64,000 nucleotides of DNA from Janthinobacterium agaricidamnosum. GTDB lineage: Bacteria; Pseudomonadota; Gammaproteobacteria; Burkholderiales; Burkholderiaceae_D. Shown here in pieces: positions 43,407 through 52,138 of the stretch. A program made the translations under genes and the position numbers. The stretch covers positions 124,001-188,000 of the forward strand of contig NZ_CP033019.1 of NCBI RefSeq assembly GCF_003667705.1, given 5' to 3'. The stretch's first letter is position 1, and each line of letters starts with the position of its first letter. The notes beneath the pieces were generated by a model. It did no database searches, was not told where the DNA came from, and saw only the letters and a program-made list of their open reading frames with translations.

Positions 43407-43444
43407 TCGGGTGGATCAAGCGTCACGATGATGGCGATAGCATG

Positions 43445-43473
43445 TTGAGAGAAGAGGGGAGACGTCCGATACT
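43445..43473 (+). promoter_or_regulatory. promoter of the encapsulin-desulfurase operon
   Basis: TTGAGA (43445-43450), 17-bp spacer, GATACT (43468-43473). The predicted start is near 43480, about 43 bp before the shell gene. This gives the shell and cargo genes a transcript of their own, allowing high expression of the shell. Confidence 0.6.
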
Positions 43474-43522
43474 TTATTTGTTTTTCAGATAAGCATATTC
43501 ACTTTTCTCATCAGGAGTAGTC

Positions 43523-44452
43523 ATGACAGTAGCAACAGAGAGCCAGTTTGCGCTGGGCGACAACGCCGCGCGCCAGCTGGCCAATGCAAGCAAGAGCGTC
43601 CCCCAGCTGTCCACGATCACGCCGCGCTGGCTCGTGCACCTGCTGCAATGGCTGCCCGTGGAAGCGGGTATCTACCGCCTCAACCGCGTGAAAAATCCGA
43701 AGGACGTGCGCGTGGCCTGCTCGCAGCGCGACGAGTCGGAACTGCCGCAAACCTTCGTCGACTACGACGACCAGCCGCGCGAGTATTTTCTCAATGCCGT
43801 CAGCACGGTGCTCGACGTGCACACACGCGTGTCGGACCTGTACAGCAGCCCGCACGATCAGATCAAGGAGCAGCTGCGCCTGACCATCGAGACGATCAAG
43901 GAGCGCCAGGAAAGCGAATTGATCAACAATCCCGACTACGGCCTGCTGGCCAGCGTGCATGACGACCAGCGCATCTTTACGCTGACGGGCGCGCCCACGC
44001 CGGACGACCTCGACGAACTGCTGACGAAAGTGTGGAAGGAGCCGGGCTTTTTCCTGGCGCACCCGCTGGCCATTGCCGCCTTTGGCCGCGAATGTACGCG
44101 CCGTGGCGTGCCGCCGCCCACCGTCAGCCTGTTCGGCTCCCAGTTTTTGACGTGGCGCGGCGTGCCGCTGGTGCCGTCCGATAAGCTGCCCATCGAAGAC
44201 GGCAAGACGAAGATCATTTTGCTGCGCGCGGGCGAGCAGCGGCAAGGCGTGATCGGCCTGTTCCAGCCTGGCCTGGCGGGCGAGCAAAGCCCGGGCCTGT
44301 CCGTGCGCTTCATGGGCATCAACCGCCACGCGATTTCGTCCTATTTGATTTCGCTGTATTGCTCGCTGGCTGTGCTGACCGACGATGCGCTGGCCGTACT
44401 GGAAGACGTGGAGATCGGTAAATACCATGACTACCCAGACACCTACAAGTGA
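43523..44452 (+). CDS. family 2A encapsulin nanocompartment shell protein (SrpI-like)
   Basis: A 309-residue HK97-fold encapsulin shell protein of family 2A. The N-terminal arm and core (ALGDNAARQLANASKSVPQL, TPRWLVHLLQWLPVEAGIYRLN in pieces) and the C-terminal segment ending DVEIGKYHDYPDTYK are characteristic of SrpI-type shells, which form ~25-nm T=1 capsids. AGGAGTAGTC is a good ribosome-binding site. The cargo gene overlaps its 3' end by 26 bp, so shell and cargo are translated together. Known relatives package a cysteine desulfurase and can store elemental sulfur. Confidence 0.95.
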   Translation: MTVATESQFALGDNAARQLANASKSVPQLSTITPRWLVHLLQWLPVEAGIYRLNRVKNPKDVRVACSQRDESELPQTFVDYDDQPREYFLNAVSTVLDVHTRVSDLYSSPHDQIKEQLRLTIETIKERQESELINNPDYGLLASVHDDQRIFTLTGAPTPDDLDELLTKVWKEPGFFLAHPLAIAAFGRECTRRGVPPPTVSLFGSQFLTWRGVPLVPSDKLPIEDGKTKIILLRAGEQRQGVIGLFQPGLAGEQSPGLSVRFMGINRHAISSYLISLYCSLAVLTDDALAVLEDVEIGKYHDYPDTYK

Positions 44453-46217
44453 TGGCGCGGCAGGCTTGCCTGCCGTCCCGTTTTTGCCTGACGAAGCGAC
44501 CCTGAACCGCCTGGCCGGCGAGTTTTTCGCGCGCTTGCCTGGCCTCGCGCCTGCGCTTGACAAGTCGCCCAGCCTTGGCGGCTCGGGCAGCGTGCTCGAT
44601 GCGGCACCCCGTTATGCGAACCGTCCGCCGCCCCAGCCCGGCCCGTCGTTCGCCGCCATCGCGCCTGGCGTGGCGACGGCGCAGGTGCCGCCCGTGACGG
44701 CGCCGCTGGAAGCACCGATCGCGCCGGCGCCGGCATCGGTACCCACGCCGCGCGCGTCCAGCCTCGGTGCGCCGTCGCCCTACTATTTTGTCGGCGGCGC
44801 GCATGGCTATCCGGCGTCGAACGGCAAGCTCGATGGTCTGGCGCAGCAGGGACTGGGACAGGCCGCGCCCGACGCGTTTGCCACGCCGCAGCGGACGCCC
44901 GCGCGCCAGCTGCCCATATCGCCATCTGACAGCCAGCCCGCGTTCTATTTCCAGACCGAGCTGCCTGCGCGGCCGCAAGGGCATGGCCAAACCCCCGCGC
45001 CATTCGACGTGCACGCCGTGCGGCGCGACTTTCCCGTACTGGCCGAACGGGTCAACGGCAAGCCGCTGGCCTGGTTCGACAATGCGGCCACTACGCACAA
45101 GCCGCAGTCGGTGATCGACCGCGTGTCGTATTTCTATGCGCACGAGAATTCGAACATCCACCGCGCGGCGCACGCGCTGGCGGCGCGCGCCAGTGATGCC
45201 TATGAAGCGGCGCGCGCCAAGGTGGCGAGTTTTCTGGGCGCCGCCTCGGCCAATGAAATCATCTTCGTGCGCGGCGCCACGGAAGGCATCAATCTGATCG
45301 CCAACACGTTCGGGCGCAAGTACATCGGCAGCGGCGACGAGATCATCGTCTCGCAGCTCGAGCACCACGCCAACATCGTGCCGTGGCAGCAGCTGGCGGC
45401 GGAAAAGGGCGCTACTCTGCGCGTGATTCCCGTCGACGACAGCGGCCAGATCCTCCTCGATGAATTCCGCAAGCTGCTCAACGGGCGCACCAAGCTGGTG
45501 TCTGTGACGCAGGTGTCGAATGCGCTGGGCACCGTCACGCCGGTAGCGCAGATCATCGCGCTCGCGCATGCGGCCGGCGTGCGCGTGCTGGTCGACGGGG
45601 CGCAAGCCGTGTCGCATTTGCGCGTGGACGTGCAGGCGCTGGGCGCCGATTTCTATGTATTTTCGGGGCATAAAGTGTTCGGCCCGACGGGCATCGGCGC
45701 CGTGTATGGCAAGGCGGACTTGCTCGAGCAGTTGCCGCCATGGCAGGGCGGCGGCAACATGATCGCCGACGTCACGTTCGAGCGCACCGTCTACCAGGGC
45801 GTGCCGAACCGTTTCGAGGCGGGCACGGGCAATATCGCCGATGCCGTCGGTCTGGGCGCGGCCATCGATTACGTGCAGCGCATCGGCCTGGAAAACATCG
45901 CTGCCTACGAGCACGCGCTGCTGGAATACGCGACGCACCAGCTGCAAGCGATTCCCGGCGTGCGCCTGATCGGCACGGCGCTGGACAAGGCCAGCGTGGC
46001 GTCGTTCGTGCTGGCCGGCTACGAGCCGGCGGAAGTGGGGCGCGCCCTGAACGACGAGGGCATCGCCGTGCGCTCGGGCCACCACTGCGCCCAGCCGATT
46101 TTGCGCCGCTTCGGCGTGGAAGCGACCGTGCGGCCCTCGTTCGCCTTCTACAACACGTATGAGGAAATCGACCGCATGATCGTCGTGGTCAAACGCCTGG
46201 CGGGCGCGCGCCGCTGA
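44427..46217 (+). CDS. family 2A encapsulin cargo: cysteine desulfurase with disordered N-terminal extension
   Basis: A 596-residue SufS-like cysteine desulfurase. Residues 1-190 are Pro/Ala/Gly-rich and probably disordered, the segment that targets such enzymes into the capsid. The catalytic domain (192-596) has PLP Lys K416 in FSGHKVFGPTG, His in EHHANIVPW, and the persulfide Cys C554 in SGHHCAQP. It converts cysteine to alanine and leaves persulfide sulfur. The extension carries two similar aromatic patches, YYFVGG (119-124) and FYFQTE (173-178). Start at 44427 is inside the shell gene; an earlier in-frame start would lengthen the overlap. Confidence 0.94.
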   Translation: MTTQTPTSDGAAGLPAVPFLPDEATLNRLAGEFFARLPGLAPALDKSPSLGGSGSVLDAAPRYANRPPPQPGPSFAAIAPGVATAQVPPVTAPLEAPIAPAPASVPTPRASSLGAPSPYYFVGGAHGYPASNGKLDGLAQQGLGQAAPDAFATPQRTPARQLPISPSDSQPAFYFQTELPARPQGHGQTPAPFDVHAVRRDFPVLAERVNGKPLAWFDNAATTHKPQSVIDRVSYFYAHENSNIHRAAHALAARASDAYEAARAKVASFLGAASANEIIFVRGATEGINLIANTFGRKYIGSGDEIIVSQLEHHANIVPWQQLAAEKGATLRVIPVDDSGQILLDEFRKLLNGRTKLVSVTQVSNALGTVTPVAQIIALAHAAGVRVLVDGAQAVSHLRVDVQALGADFYVFSGHKVFGPTGIGAVYGKADLLEQLPPWQGGGNMIADVTFERTVYQGVPNRFEAGTGNIADAVGLGAAIDYVQRIGLENIAAYEHALLEYATHQLQAIPGVRLIGTALDKASVASFVLAGYEPAEVGRALNDEGIAVRSGHHCAQPILRRFGVEATVRPSFAFYNTYEEIDRMIVVVKRLAGARR

Positions 46218-46323
46218 TCTTGCCCGCTTGTCAAGCTGATGCCGCCCCTGCGCAAGCGGGGCGGCATTGTTGCGTCAAATCACGGACTTTGCGCGCGGCT
46301 GGCTGGCGCCCGCAGGCTGGCGG

Positions 46324-46329
46324 TATAAT
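46324..46329 (+). promoter_or_regulatory. -10 element before the histidine kinase gene
   Basis: Consensus TATAAT, 44 bp upstream of the GTG start. No good -35 is seen 16-18 bp upstream, so strength is uncertain; it suggests the kinase/regulator pair is transcribed apart from the encapsulin operon. Confidence 0.45.
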
Positions 46330-46372
46330 TTATCCTTGGCAATATTCAAGCTGCGGCCCAAGGAGATATCCG

Positions 46373-47092
46373 GTGGAAGATCAACACAGCTCGCCCGAGC
46401 TATTCCTGTTCCTGGCGTCGACCGTGCACGACATGAAAAATTCGATCAGCGTCGTCAGCGGCACTTTGGAGTCGCTGCTGGCGGCCGAGCAGGCCAAGCC
46501 GACGCCCCAGGCCGACCCCGCCTATCTGCAGATGGCGCAGATGCTGTACCAGACCAAGCGCCTCAACGATAACCTGATCCAGCTGCTGGCCCTGTACAAG
46601 GAAGTGGGCAAGCCCGGCTACCCCTTCGACGTACAGCCGCAACTGGTGAGCCAGGTCATCGACCAGGTGGTGGACCAGGAAAAGATCCTGCTGGCCTCGA
46701 AAGGCATCCATCTGCAGACGGCTTGCCCGCCCGAGCTGATCTGGACCCTCGATGAAGACCTGGTCATCGGCGTGCTCGCGCATGCCATCAACAACGCCAT
46801 CCGCTACACGAAGGATACGATACGCCTGTCGGTGCGGGAGCACGACGATATGCTCGAGCTGCGCGTGGAAGACAATGGCGACGGCTATACCCAGGCGCTG
46901 CTCGACGCGGGCAGCGCGGCCATGGATGGCATGACCGCCGGCGTGAATTTTTCCACCAACAGCACGGGCCTGGGCCTGTATTTTTCCAGCGAAGTGGCAA
47001 AGATGCACAAGCACCGGGGCAGCAGCGGCAGCATCGCCCTGGAAAATGGCGGCGCCCTGGGCGGCGGCTGTTTCATCCTGCGCCTGCCCTGA
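46373..47092 (+). CDS. soluble histidine kinase
   Basis: A 239-residue sensor kinase without membrane spans or a separate sensor domain. The phosphoacceptor His is H19 in STVHDMKNSISVVSG, followed by N-box HAINNAIRYT, G1 box EDNGDGY and G2 box GLGLYFSS. The GTG at 46373 has AAGGAG at the right distance; a longer in-frame reading has none. The gene for its probable partner, a REC-TPR protein, begins 11 bp downstream. Input must come from a partner protein. Confidence 0.88.
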   Translation: MEDQHSSPELFLFLASTVHDMKNSISVVSGTLESLLAAEQAKPTPQADPAYLQMAQMLYQTKRLNDNLIQLLALYKEVGKPGYPFDVQPQLVSQVIDQVVDQEKILLASKGIHLQTACPPELIWTLDEDLVIGVLAHAINNAIRYTKDTIRLSVREHDDMLELRVEDNGDGYTQALLDAGSAAMDGMTAGVNFSTNSTGLGLYFSSEVAKMHKHRGSSGSIALENGGALGGGCFILRLP

Positions 47093-47103
47093 ACGAGGAT
47101 GCC

Positions 47104-48834
47104 ATGACGACAGACAGCCACGCCACCGCCGCCGAAGCGGGCAGCACCGACTGGGCCGACAAACATTATCTGCTGGTCGACGACTTCATCGGCATCCGCA
47201 TCCTGCTGCGAGAATCGCTGCGCAACCTGGGCGCGCGCCATATCGACCAGGCGGCCAGCGGCGGCGAAGCCATGAAGCTGCTGGCCAAGACGCGCTACGA
47301 CGTGGTGCTGTGCGATTACAACCTGGGCGAAGGCAAGAATGGCCAGCAAGTGCTGGAAGAGACGCGCGTGCGCAACCTGACGGCGCCGTCGAGCGTCTGG
47401 CTGATGGTGTCGGCCGAGAAAAGCGTGGAATCCGTGATGGGCGCGGCCGAGCACCAGCCCGACGCCTACCTGATCAAACCGATCACGGAAGGCGTGCTGC
47501 TGACGCGCTTGAACCGCGTGTGGCACAAGAAGCAGGTGTTCCGTGAAATCGACCAGGCCTGCATGGAAAAGGATTATCTGCGCGCGGCCAAATTGTGCGA
47601 TGCGCAGATCGAAGTCAACAAGCTGCACGAGCTGGAATTGCTGCGCATGAAGGCGTCGTTGCTGCTGAAAAGCGGCGAGCCGGAAAAGGCCCGCGCCGTG
47701 TACGAAAAAGTGCTGGCCGAGCGCGATTACAGCTGGGCCAAGGCAGGCCTGGGCAAGATCCGCATGAATAACGGCGAGCACGAGGCGGCGCGCCAGATCT
47801 TCCAGGGCGTGATCGTCGAGAACAAGTACTACATCGACGCCTACGACCAGATGGCCGTCGCCTACCAGCTGATGGGCCAGCACGAGGAAGCGTGCGGCGT
47901 GCTGGAAAAGGCGGCGCGCCTGTCGCCCAATTCCGTGCCGCGCCAGCGCAACCTGGGCCTCGCCGCGCTAAAGATCGGCAATGTCAGCATGGCGGAAAAG
48001 GCTTTTCGCAAGTGTATTTCCATCGGCGAGTTTTCCGTCATGAAGACGCCGGACGCCTATCTGGGACTGGCGCGCGTGTGCGGCCTGAAGAAGGATGCCA
48101 AGGAGGCGCTGCAGTGGCTGCTGCTGGCGCAGCGCGAATTCTCGCCCGAGCAGATCGGCTTGCGCGCGAAGATCACGGAAGGCATGGTGCACCACGAAAC
48201 GGGCGATTACCGGCGCGCGCGCAAGTGCGGCGACGAACTCGAAGCCATGCTGCTGGAAGACCCGGCGCGGCCCGAGAAAAGCATCTGCATGGAACTGGCG
48301 ACCCTGCTGTTCGCCGTCGGCGTCAAGGATGCGCCGGCCGGCCTGCTGTGCTACGTGGTGAAGAACAACCACGACAACCAGGTGGTGCAGGACGAGGTGC
48401 AAAAGATCTTCGACAAGGCGAAGATGGGCGACGAAGGCACGAGCCTGATCATCGCCTCGCGCAAGGAAGCGTCGGACTTGATGAACAAGGGCGTGCTGCT
48501 GTGGAAGACGGACAAGCTCAACGAAGCGGTGGCCTGGATGCGCGCGGCGCGCGAAAAACTGCCGAACAACCTGCGCATCCTGTTCAATTCCGCGCAAATC
48601 ATCGTATCGTTCCTGGAGCAGCGCGGCTACCAGGCGGACTTGGCGGCCGAGGCGATGGAAGTGTTGTTGTATGTAGACAAAATTGCACCGGGCCAGCAGC
48701 GCTTTGCGCAATTGATGGAGCAACTGGTGCAGCTGACGCCCCCGCCCGGGCCGGAAGAGGCTGTCGAGGTGGCGGAAAAAGCGCCGCCGGCGCCGGAAAA
48801 AGGGGGAAAAGCCGTGCGGGAGCGTGCCGGATGA
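47104..48834 (+). CDS. response regulator with TPR repeat output domain
   Basis: A 576-residue protein: REC domain at residues ~20-140 (DD at 26-27, phospho-acceptor D71 in VVLCDYNLGEGKNG, K125 in LIKPI), then tandem TPR-like helices through ~540 (e.g. AKLCDAQIEVNKL, ARAVYEKVLAERDYSWAKAGLGK in pieces) and a Pro/Glu/Ala tail. It has no DNA-binding domain, so output is by protein interaction. It pairs with the kinase just upstream. REC-TPR proteins of this layout exist in several betaproteobacteria but I know of no defined role. Confidence 0.9.
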   Translation: MTTDSHATAAEAGSTDWADKHYLLVDDFIGIRILLRESLRNLGARHIDQAASGGEAMKLLAKTRYDVVLCDYNLGEGKNGQQVLEETRVRNLTAPSSVWLMVSAEKSVESVMGAAEHQPDAYLIKPITEGVLLTRLNRVWHKKQVFREIDQACMEKDYLRAAKLCDAQIEVNKLHELELLRMKASLLLKSGEPEKARAVYEKVLAERDYSWAKAGLGKIRMNNGEHEAARQIFQGVIVENKYYIDAYDQMAVAYQLMGQHEEACGVLEKAARLSPNSVPRQRNLGLAALKIGNVSMAEKAFRKCISIGEFSVMKTPDAYLGLARVCGLKKDAKEALQWLLLAQREFSPEQIGLRAKITEGMVHHETGDYRRARKCGDELEAMLLEDPARPEKSICMELATLLFAVGVKDAPAGLLCYVVKNNHDNQVVQDEVQKIFDKAKMGDEGTSLIIASRKEASDLMNKGVLLWKTDKLNEAVAWMRAAREKLPNNLRILFNSAQIIVSFLEQRGYQADLAAEAMEVLLYVDKIAPGQQRFAQLMEQLVQLTPPPGPEEAVEVAEKAPPAPEKGGKAVRERAG

Positions 48835-48898
48835 TAAACTAGGGGCCAGCGTGGGTTCGCCCGTGCTTGAGTTGCTCTACAACAATAAGGAAGAAACT

Positions 48899-49114
48899 AT
48901 GCGTGATGTGGTCAATGAAGTATACAAAAAAATGAAAGTCGGCGCCGTTGCCTGGGTACGCCCGGTGGCCGCCAAGGGAGACACGCTGGAAACATTCCAG
49001 TCTTCGTACGAGCACGCCAAGGCGCTGGCCGACGAAGGCCTGATCACGATCGGTGACGTAAAACGCCAGGCCGACAATCAGATCGAGGCGATCCGCATTC
49101 ATCGTATCGCCTGA
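48899..49114 (+). CDS. small conserved-looking protein, function unknown
   Basis: A 71-residue protein (MRDVVNEVYKKMKVGAVAWVRP...) with mixed charge and predicted helix-strand content; no membrane span or signal. AAGGAAGAAAC precedes the ATG at 48899; an in-frame upstream start lacks such a site and overlaps the REC-TPR gene. I do not recognise a family. Its end is 21 bp from the convergent PhaM stop. Confidence 0.7.
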   Translation: MRDVVNEVYKKMKVGAVAWVRPVAAKGDTLETFQSSYEHAKALADEGLITIGDVKRQADNQIEAIRIHRIA

Positions 49115-49135
49115 TCACATCGCCTCTCCGCGACG

Positions 49136-49846
49136 TCAGGATTTGCCTGGCGCCTTGGACTTGGGTGCCGCGCGTTTTGCCGGCGCCTTGCGCAGCGGGG
49201 CTTTGGCCTTGGCTGCCATGCCTGCTTCTGCCGGCTTGGCGGACTTGCCGGCCGTGGCTCCACCGCCAAAACTGGCCGCTGCCGCGCTGGCTGCATCGGG
49301 CGACATCGCTGTCGACACGGCCTGCTTGAACTGATCTTGTAACAAATTCCACCAGGCACTTGGATTGGCCAGCTGGGCTGCCGCCTGGCTGCCGGCATCG
49401 TTGGGCGCCGCCGCAGCCGGTTCGGGCGCGGGCGCGGGTGCAGGCGCCGGTTTCGGTTCAGGCGCTGGCGCTGCGGGTGCCGCTTGCTGGAAAAACGCGG
49501 AAGCGTAGGGCACCGATTCAAACACGGTTTTCTCGCTGGCACCGGGCTGGGTGATGGCCGCGGCCAGGGACGCGCCCATCGATTTCAGGGTGGCGATGGT
49601 GCCGCGCTGTACTTCCAATGCCTGGATACTGCCGCGCAGCATGCTGGTATTGAGGTTCAACCAGGCTTCGACGGCTTTCAAGTCATTGATTTTCTTGTCC
49701 AGCTCTTCCACCGACATGGTGGGCGCAGTGATGCCGGGCACGCCCATGCCGGGCACGCTCATGCTGCCCCACAGGTTTTTGACGAAGTCGAGGGTGTCGG
49801 TCACAACTGCTGCGCCCGGCATTTGGGGCATTTGCGGGTTTGCCAT
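49136..49846 (-). CDS. phaM: polyhydroxyalkanoate granule protein PhaM
   Basis: A 236-residue PhaM-like protein. The N-terminus (DTLDFVKNLWGSMSVPGMGVPG, then VEELDKKINDLKAVEAWLNLN in pieces) is the PhaM domain that contacts PHA synthase and granules; the C-terminal tail is rich in Ala, Lys and Pro (KAPAKRAAPKSK), the part that binds DNA in Ralstonia PhaM and ties granules to the nucleoid. The middle is a Pro/Ala linker (PAPEPKPAPAP). GGAG lies 6-9 nt before the ATG. No pha synthesis genes are in the window. Confidence 0.88.
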   Translation of the reverse strand: MANPQMPQMPGAAVVTDTLDFVKNLWGSMSVPGMGVPGITAPTMSVEELDKKINDLKAVEAWLNLNTSMLRGSIQALEVQRGTIATLKSMGASLAAAITQPGASEKTVFESVPYASAFFQQAAPAAPAPEPKPAPAPAPAPEPAAAAPNDAGSQAAAQLANPSAWWNLLQDQFKQAVSTAMSPDAASAAAASFGGGATAGKSAKPAEAGMAAKAKAPLRKAPAKRAAPKSKAPGKS

Positions 49847-49995
49847 GCGAAATCTCCTGGTAGGTGGATGTGCCTAGCGTAGCAGATATCAGCTTGCAAC
49901 TGACGCAAAGCCGCCAACATTTTCTTACATAAAACAGCAGGAGTTGAGCACAGGCAAGAAGCAGGAAGTGGGGGGAAGGCGTTACACTACGGCCT

Positions 49996-51114
49996 ATGAT
50001 GCCTGACTCCTTCTTTTCGCCACCACGCCGCCGCACCGTCATTTTTGTCGCGGTCATCGGCGCACTGCATTACGTGGCGCTGGAATGGCTCACCTCGCAT
50101 GCCAGCATGGTGCCGCTGGGGCAGGATCATGCGCAGGTGGTGAGCATGGCATTGATCGCCGAGGCGCCCAAACCCGTGCCGGTGGCGCCGCCGCCGCCGC
50201 CCAAGCTGCGGCCCTTGCCCGAGCCTCGCTTGCCGCCGCCACCGCCGCCGACGGAGCTGCCGTCGAGCGAGTCGGCCCAGTTGACGGCGCCTGCCAGCGA
50301 CGCGCCGGAAGGGCCGGTGACGCCCGCGGCACCGGCGGCCAGCGCGCCAGCCATCACGGCGCCCGCGCCCGCCGTGGCGGAAGCTGCCGCGCCGGCTCCC
50401 GCGCCGCCGCCACCGCCCGTCGAGCAGGCGCGGCGCTACAAGACGAATGCGCCCGCTTCGGCCCAGTTCGACCTGCACGTGGACCGGCGCGATGCGGACG
50501 GCACCAAGTGGCAAGGCGTGGCCGGCATGGCGTGGGAAAACCGGGGCGACACGTACCAGCTGAAACTGGAAGTGGGCCTGAGCATGCTGATCACACGCAT
50601 CAACCTGCTGGTGCTGACCAGCGAGGGCCTGATCGACGGCAGCGGCATCGTGCCTGTCACGGCCACGGAAAAACGCAAGGGCCGCGCGCAAACGGCCACG
50701 CATTTCAACCGCGACGCCAAGACCATCACGTTTTCAGCCACGACGGCGACGGTGCCATGGCAGGAGGGGGCGCAGGACAAGGCGACCGTGCCGTTCCAGC
50801 TGGCCGCCATCGGCCGTGCCGACGTCAACCAGCTGGCGGGCAATATCGACATCCTTGTCGGCGAGGAAAAGGAAGCGACCGTGTTCCGCTTCCAGCTGGT
50901 GGGCGAGGAAGAGCTGGACACCAAGATGGGCCGCCTGGTGACCTGGCATTTGCGCCGGCCGCCGAAGCCGGGCACGTATTCGTCGCAGCTTGATATCTGG
51001 CTGGCGCCGTCCATGCAATGGTATCCGGTACAAATACGCAATACCGAAGCGAACGGGGCGCTCACCACGCAAACCGTGACCCAAATTCGCGTCAATGACG
51101 CTACAGGAAAATAA
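49996..51114 (+). CDS. DUF3108-domain protein with proline-rich periplasmic linker
   Basis: A 372-residue protein: one N-terminal membrane anchor (residues ~14-33), a TonB-like Pro/Ala linker (~50-145), then a DUF3108 domain (residues ~150-365; ARRYKTNAPASAQFDLHV, LDIWLAPSMQWYPVQIR). DUF3108 proteins are periplasmic or outer-membrane-linked with unknown function. The linker could span the periplasm. It is immediately followed by a second DUF3108 gene and is divergent from phaM. Confidence 0.85.
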   Translation: MMPDSFFSPPRRRTVIFVAVIGALHYVALEWLTSHASMVPLGQDHAQVVSMALIAEAPKPVPVAPPPPPKLRPLPEPRLPPPPPPTELPSSESAQLTAPASDAPEGPVTPAAPAASAPAITAPAPAVAEAAAPAPAPPPPPVEQARRYKTNAPASAQFDLHVDRRDADGTKWQGVAGMAWENRGDTYQLKLEVGLSMLITRINLLVLTSEGLIDGSGIVPVTATEKRKGRAQTATHFNRDAKTITFSATTATVPWQEGAQDKATVPFQLAAIGRADVNQLAGNIDILVGEEKEATVFRFQLVGEEELDTKMGRLVTWHLRRPPKPGTYSSQLDIWLAPSMQWYPVQIRNTEANGALTTQTVTQIRVNDATGK

Positions 51115-51882
51115 ATGACTACTTTAATAACTTTGAAACGCGTTCTGATCGCCAGCCTGCTGGCCGCCACCCTGAGTCCCGCCATGGCGGCGAACGAGCC
51201 CGTGGACCATCCTGTCGTCAAGCGCCCGTACAAGCTGGCGCCGTCGGCTGACCTCGTCTATTCGATCAAGGCCAGGCAGCGCGGCATTGCGCTGTCCGGC
51301 GAATCGATCAGCAACTGGCGCGTGGGCGATGGCAAGTACTCGCTGCTGGCCGAAACCAAGGCGGCCCTGTTCGGCAAGATCCTCGAACAGCGCAGCGAAG
51401 GCGCGGTCGACGATTACGGCCTGGCGCCCGTTCAATTCGTGGAAAAGCGCTTCCGCAAGGATGCCGTCACGACCACCTTCAAGCGCGACAGCAAGACCAT
51501 CGTCTTTGGCGAAGGCGATGAAACCTATCCGCTGAAAGGCGGCGAACAGGACCGCAATAGCGCCGTCTGGCAACTGGCCAGCGTGGCGCGCGCCGCGCCC
51601 GAGAAATTCGTCCCCGGCTCGGAATGGGCCTTCTTCGTCGCCGGCGCGCATGATGCCGAGCCGTGGACCTTCAAGGTGGTCAAGGAAGAGACGGTCGCCA
51701 CGGGCATGGGGGAGGTCGCCGCCATCCACCTGGTCAAGGCGCCGCCGCCGGACAAGAAGGGCCAGCAAGTGGACCTGTGGCTGGCGCCGTCGCTGGAATG
51801 GTATCCCGTGAAGGTGACATTCGCCGACGCGGACGGTGGCGATTACGTCGAGCAAACCTTGCAGAAGATCGTCAAGAAGTAA
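51115..51882 (+). CDS. DUF3108-domain periplasmic protein
   Basis: A 255-residue secreted protein with a signal peptide (residues 1-24, ending AMAA) and a complete DUF3108 domain (PYKLAPSADLVYSIKARQRG; VDLWLAPSLEWYPVKVTF). The ATG directly follows the upstream TAA, and the last ten residues of its domain echo the upstream protein, indicating tandem duplication. Function unknown. Confidence 0.87.
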   Translation: MTTLITLKRVLIASLLAATLSPAMAANEPVDHPVVKRPYKLAPSADLVYSIKARQRGIALSGESISNWRVGDGKYSLLAETKAALFGKILEQRSEGAVDDYGLAPVQFVEKRFRKDAVTTTFKRDSKTIVFGEGDETYPLKGGEQDRNSAVWQLASVARAAPEKFVPGSEWAFFVAGAHDAEPWTFKVVKEETVATGMGEVAAIHLVKAPPPDKKGQQVDLWLAPSLEWYPVKVTFADADGGDYVEQTLQKIVKK

Positions 51883-51942
51883 GCGCTTGCTATCATAGCA
51901 AATATTGATTTTCTCTATTTTTCACCCCTAACGGCAAATGCT

Positions 51943-51969
51943 GGGGTCAGACCCGCCGGGTCTGACCCC
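51943..51969. repeat. dispersed palindromic repeat, copy B
   Basis: GGGGTCAGACCC and GGTCTGACCCC arms around GCCG, giving a compact 27-bp stem-loop in the gap between DUF3108 and the SMC operon. The core is identical to copy C at 63258-63284. Confidence 0.88.
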
Positions 51970-52138
51970 GGATTTTCGCTGTTGGTTTTTTTGCTGATGC
52001 AACACTCGGCTTGTCGACAGCGCCATCGCCCCTCTTCCACAAGTCGAATTGCATGTCAGAACTGATATACTGACGCCCCCGCCCCGCAGCGCTGCGTTAG
52101 CCCGCCGCGCCGCCCGCTGAACACTCATCCGGAAAAGA

